A DNA stretch of 64,000 nt from JAUIET01 sp039111475 (GTDB lineage: Bacteria > Pseudomonadota > Gammaproteobacteria > Pseudomonadales > JAUIET01): NCBI GenBank assembly GCA_039111475.1, contig JBCCIP010000002.1, positions 62,001 to 126,000 on the forward strand, read 5' to 3'. Below the pieces are notes generated by a model. The model had not been told where the DNA came from. It did no database searches and saw only the letters and a list, made by a program, of their open reading frames with translations. Position 1 is the first letter of the stretch. Every line of letters starts with the position of its first letter. Positions 63,990 to 64,000 of the stretch are shown here, in pieces. Made by a program: the position numbers and the translations under genes.

Positions 63990-64000
63990 TTTTTCAAAAG

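Overview
The window looks like a catabolic region of an aerobic, probably marine gammaproteobacterium. The reasons are three large TonB-dependent receptors with a conserved EE(V/I)xVTA(T/Q)K plug start, several Rieske oxygenases, paired acyl-CoA dehydrogenases, many short-chain dehydrogenases and a FadH-type dienoyl-CoA reductase. The family resemblance is to Cellvibrionales-like bacteria, but the sequence alone does not fix the taxon. No rRNA, tRNA, CRISPR array or transposase was seen.

Region 1 (1 to about 30.7 kb) is an aromatic-ring degradation island. The left part has the end of a ferredoxin-NADP+ reductase, two short cytosolic reductive-dehalogenase-like 4Fe-4S proteins, two Rieske oxygenases, a TonB receptor, a BisC/DMSO-reductase-like molybdoenzyme interrupted by an in-frame TAG, an aldehyde dehydrogenase, an AtoE-like transporter and an MFS exporter/importer. 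A FadR-type GntR regulator follows, and then one long operon: [2Fe-2S] ferredoxin, V4R protein, ferredoxin reductase, Rieske oxygenase, C-C hydrolase, a 42-residue small protein, an M20-like protein without metal ligands, an MhpB-like extradiol dioxygenase, a second hydrolase, and MhpD, MhpF and MhpE homologues. Together these would hydroxylate a ring, cleave it meta, hydrolyse the product and turn the C5 fragment into pyruvate and acetyl-CoA. Nearly every promoter here carries the same palindrome, TGTRTAC-W-GTAYRCA, so the GntR protein very likely controls the whole island.

Region 2 (30.8 to 47.5 kb) is mixed: an SDR and two adjacent acyl-CoA dehydrogenases, a membrane-anchored caspase-like protease, a small membrane protein, a probable selenocysteine-containing redoxin/DsbD-alpha fusion (UGA in a W-U-P-P-C motif, with a stem-loop just downstream), a lipoprotein amidohydrolase, a SnoaL protein with an acyl-CoA ligase, a lipoprotein with a long Glu-Pro linker, a quinohaemoprotein resembling polyvinyl-alcohol dehydrogenase, and FadH.

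Region 3 (47.5 to 64 kb) is a second catabolic cluster: two TonB receptors, a long Rieske oxygenase, a GMC oxidoreductase, a SnoaL protein, five SDRs, two zinc-independent MDR reductases and an acyl-CoA dehydrogenase. Its promoters share a different dyad, AAnCnG-N6-CnGnTT next to T-runs, which suggests a TetR-type regulon whose regulator lies outside the window. The substrate is not evident; a lipophilic alicyclic or terpenoid/steroid-like compound would fit.
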